A stretch of DNA of 64,000 nucleotides, taken from the NCBI GenBank assembly GCA_015501075.1, contig JADNYJ010000048.1:183880-247879 (forward strand), written 5' to 3'. Below, piece after piece: positions 62,859 to 64,000 of this stretch; position 1 is the stretch's first letter, and every line of letters starts with the position of its first letter. The position numbers and the translations under genes are program-made. The notes beneath the pieces are model-generated. The model saw nothing but the letters and a program-made list of their open reading frames with translations. It was not told the DNA's origin and did no database searches. Origin of the DNA: Gymnopilus junonius. Lineage: Eukaryota > Basidiomycota > Agaricomycetes > Agaricales > Galerinaceae.

Positions 62859-64000
62859 ATGTGGGCTGCACTGGCAAATCTACCTGCGGGGGTGACCGAT
62901 TTGAAGCTACTGTCGACGGCATCAGTTCTCGTCCTAGTCTTATCTACTTTGTTCTTCATCGTTTGTTCCAGCGGTGTATCTTTAACGTCGGCATGGGGAT
63001 TTATGTCCAAGAGGTATGATTTCGTCAGAGTCCATCTATCGCGAACTGGAGGTAGACCTTTCGGATTCAAAATTCTTCATGTAAGTACTTTCGGTGATAG
63101 ATGACGTTCCCTTTCAACCTTTTTCTTTCACCCAGCATACAATGACCGCCTTTTCCGGAGAAAAATCTCGACGCAAATTTTTGCTGAACAAGGCCTGGAC
63201 CCTAACACAGCTCAAAGAATTCTCGGCATTATTCCTCAGTTTAAGGAAGTCGAGATGGAGAAGCAGGCGGAAGGGGAGTCTCGTTTTGTAAAACGGCTCC
63301 TGCTCTTAGTTCATAGAGACAGGGTAGAAGAAGGTGATCGCGCATTTCTTCTGGGTTTATCTGTCCACTAATACGCATGTAGCGCTTCCCAGCTTGCTGG
63401 ACGATCTATGGAACCTTAGTAAAAACTGGGGGAGAGAAGGCGTAATAGACCCATTTGTCGAAATGTATGATGTGCGTCTCGTTATTTCTTCTACACTTAG
63501 CGTCTTTGCCTTTAACTACGCCTTTGCCTAGCTTATATTTCAAATGACCGTCCGAGTCGCAACCTGTCGCGAGATTTATGGGGATAGGACGGCCGTCATT
63601 AAGCTTGAGAAGAATTTCCTCAACCTTGAAAAAACCGCATCTGCGTTTTCTATCTTATTTCCTTGGTTTCCAGGCCCATCCCAGCTAGGGAGGTTGAAGT
63701 CTTTAATTGCTATAATCAAAAAGTTCCAGCAAACTGCACAACAACGTCGTAACGCCTCAAATGTTGGCAAGGATGGAATAGATGCTCTCATTGCTGAAGG
63801 TGACTCTGACGAAACTATTGCTGGTGTAAGTACGACCGACAACTTTATTCAATATAGTCGCTGACAATACTTCGGACACAGACCTTGATGGGTTTCATGC
63901 TGGCAGGAACGGTGAATACAGGAATCATGGGTGAGTGCGTTATGGGCTTAAATCAAGCTTAAAATATTCAGGAATTGTTTACATTCTTAGCGGCATGGGC
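62859..64000 (+). CDS. Cytochrome P450, N-terminal part (runs off the window)
   Basis: MWAALANLPAGVTDLKLL at 62859 leads into a membrane anchor (TASVLVLVLSTLFFIV). YDFVRVHLSRTGGRPFGFKI and HHTMTAFSGEKSRRKF form the B-region. TVRVATCREIYGDRTAVIKL and LFPWFPGPSQLGRLKSLI follow, and the I-helix MGFMLAGTVNTGIMAAW closes the visible part. Introns lie near 63080-63135, 63332-63382, 63475-63531, 63826-63882 and 63931-63990. At the T-run 63178-63182 the frame slips by one base; one extra T restores FAEQGLDPN. Heme loop and ExxR lie beyond base 64000. The family is not assigned. Confidence 0.82.

Overview
The window comes from a filamentous basidiomycete, most likely a mushroom-forming Agaricales species. 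Genes carry many short introns (about 50-60 nt), sit on both strands and include families typical of Agaricomycetes: DUF6534 membrane proteins, MYND-finger proteins, CYP512-like P450s, Plavaka transposases and DUF6698 proteins. Several retain complete eukaryotic housekeeping genes, such as the complex I 51 kDa subunit. All names come from reading motifs and domain order by eye; no database search was possible.

Left part (1-16 kb): the end of a histidine-phosphatase gene, a small hypothetical gene with a 5'-truncated LINE in an intron (1846-4842, clean 13-bp target-site duplication), another hypothetical gene, an amidase, nuo51/NDUFV1, a decayed hypothetical-gene copy carrying a hAT-like MITE (8-bp duplication), and a DUF6534 membrane protein.

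Centre (16-42 kb): a compact metabolic block that reads like a triterpenoid tailoring cluster. It holds an FAD monooxygenase, an ABCB-type exporter, a P450, a squalene epoxidase, two related BAHD-like acyltransferases, an MBOAT/wax-synthase-like acyltransferase and a GH3-type acyl-amido synthetase. A CYP512-like P450 follows at 51-53 kb. The two BAHD-like genes are separated by a MYND-finger pseudogene that contains a Mutator-like element (9-bp duplication, ~147-bp TIRs), whose left TIR in turn contains a 643-bp CACTG-ended MITE. The uninterrupted right TIR supplies the empty site.

Right part: an 8.6-kb, apparently intact Plavaka/CACTA-like transposon (42418-50974) separates the GH3 gene from the CYP512-like P450. 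It has a transposase gene and a divergent DUF6698 gene sharing a 164-bp promoter. Then come a microexon-rich GH15 gene, a GH2 beta-mannosidase, and a third P450 that runs off the window.

How the block may work: squalene epoxidase would raise supply of (di)oxidosqualene, P450s and the FMO would oxidise the skeleton, the three O-acyltransferases would esterify hydroxyls, GH3 would join an amino acid to an acyl group, and the ABC protein would export the product. No oxidosqualene cyclase lies in the window, so the product class is an inference. Several otherwise well-formed genes contain single-base frameshifts, often at short homopolymers, which looks more like residual sequencing error than gene decay.
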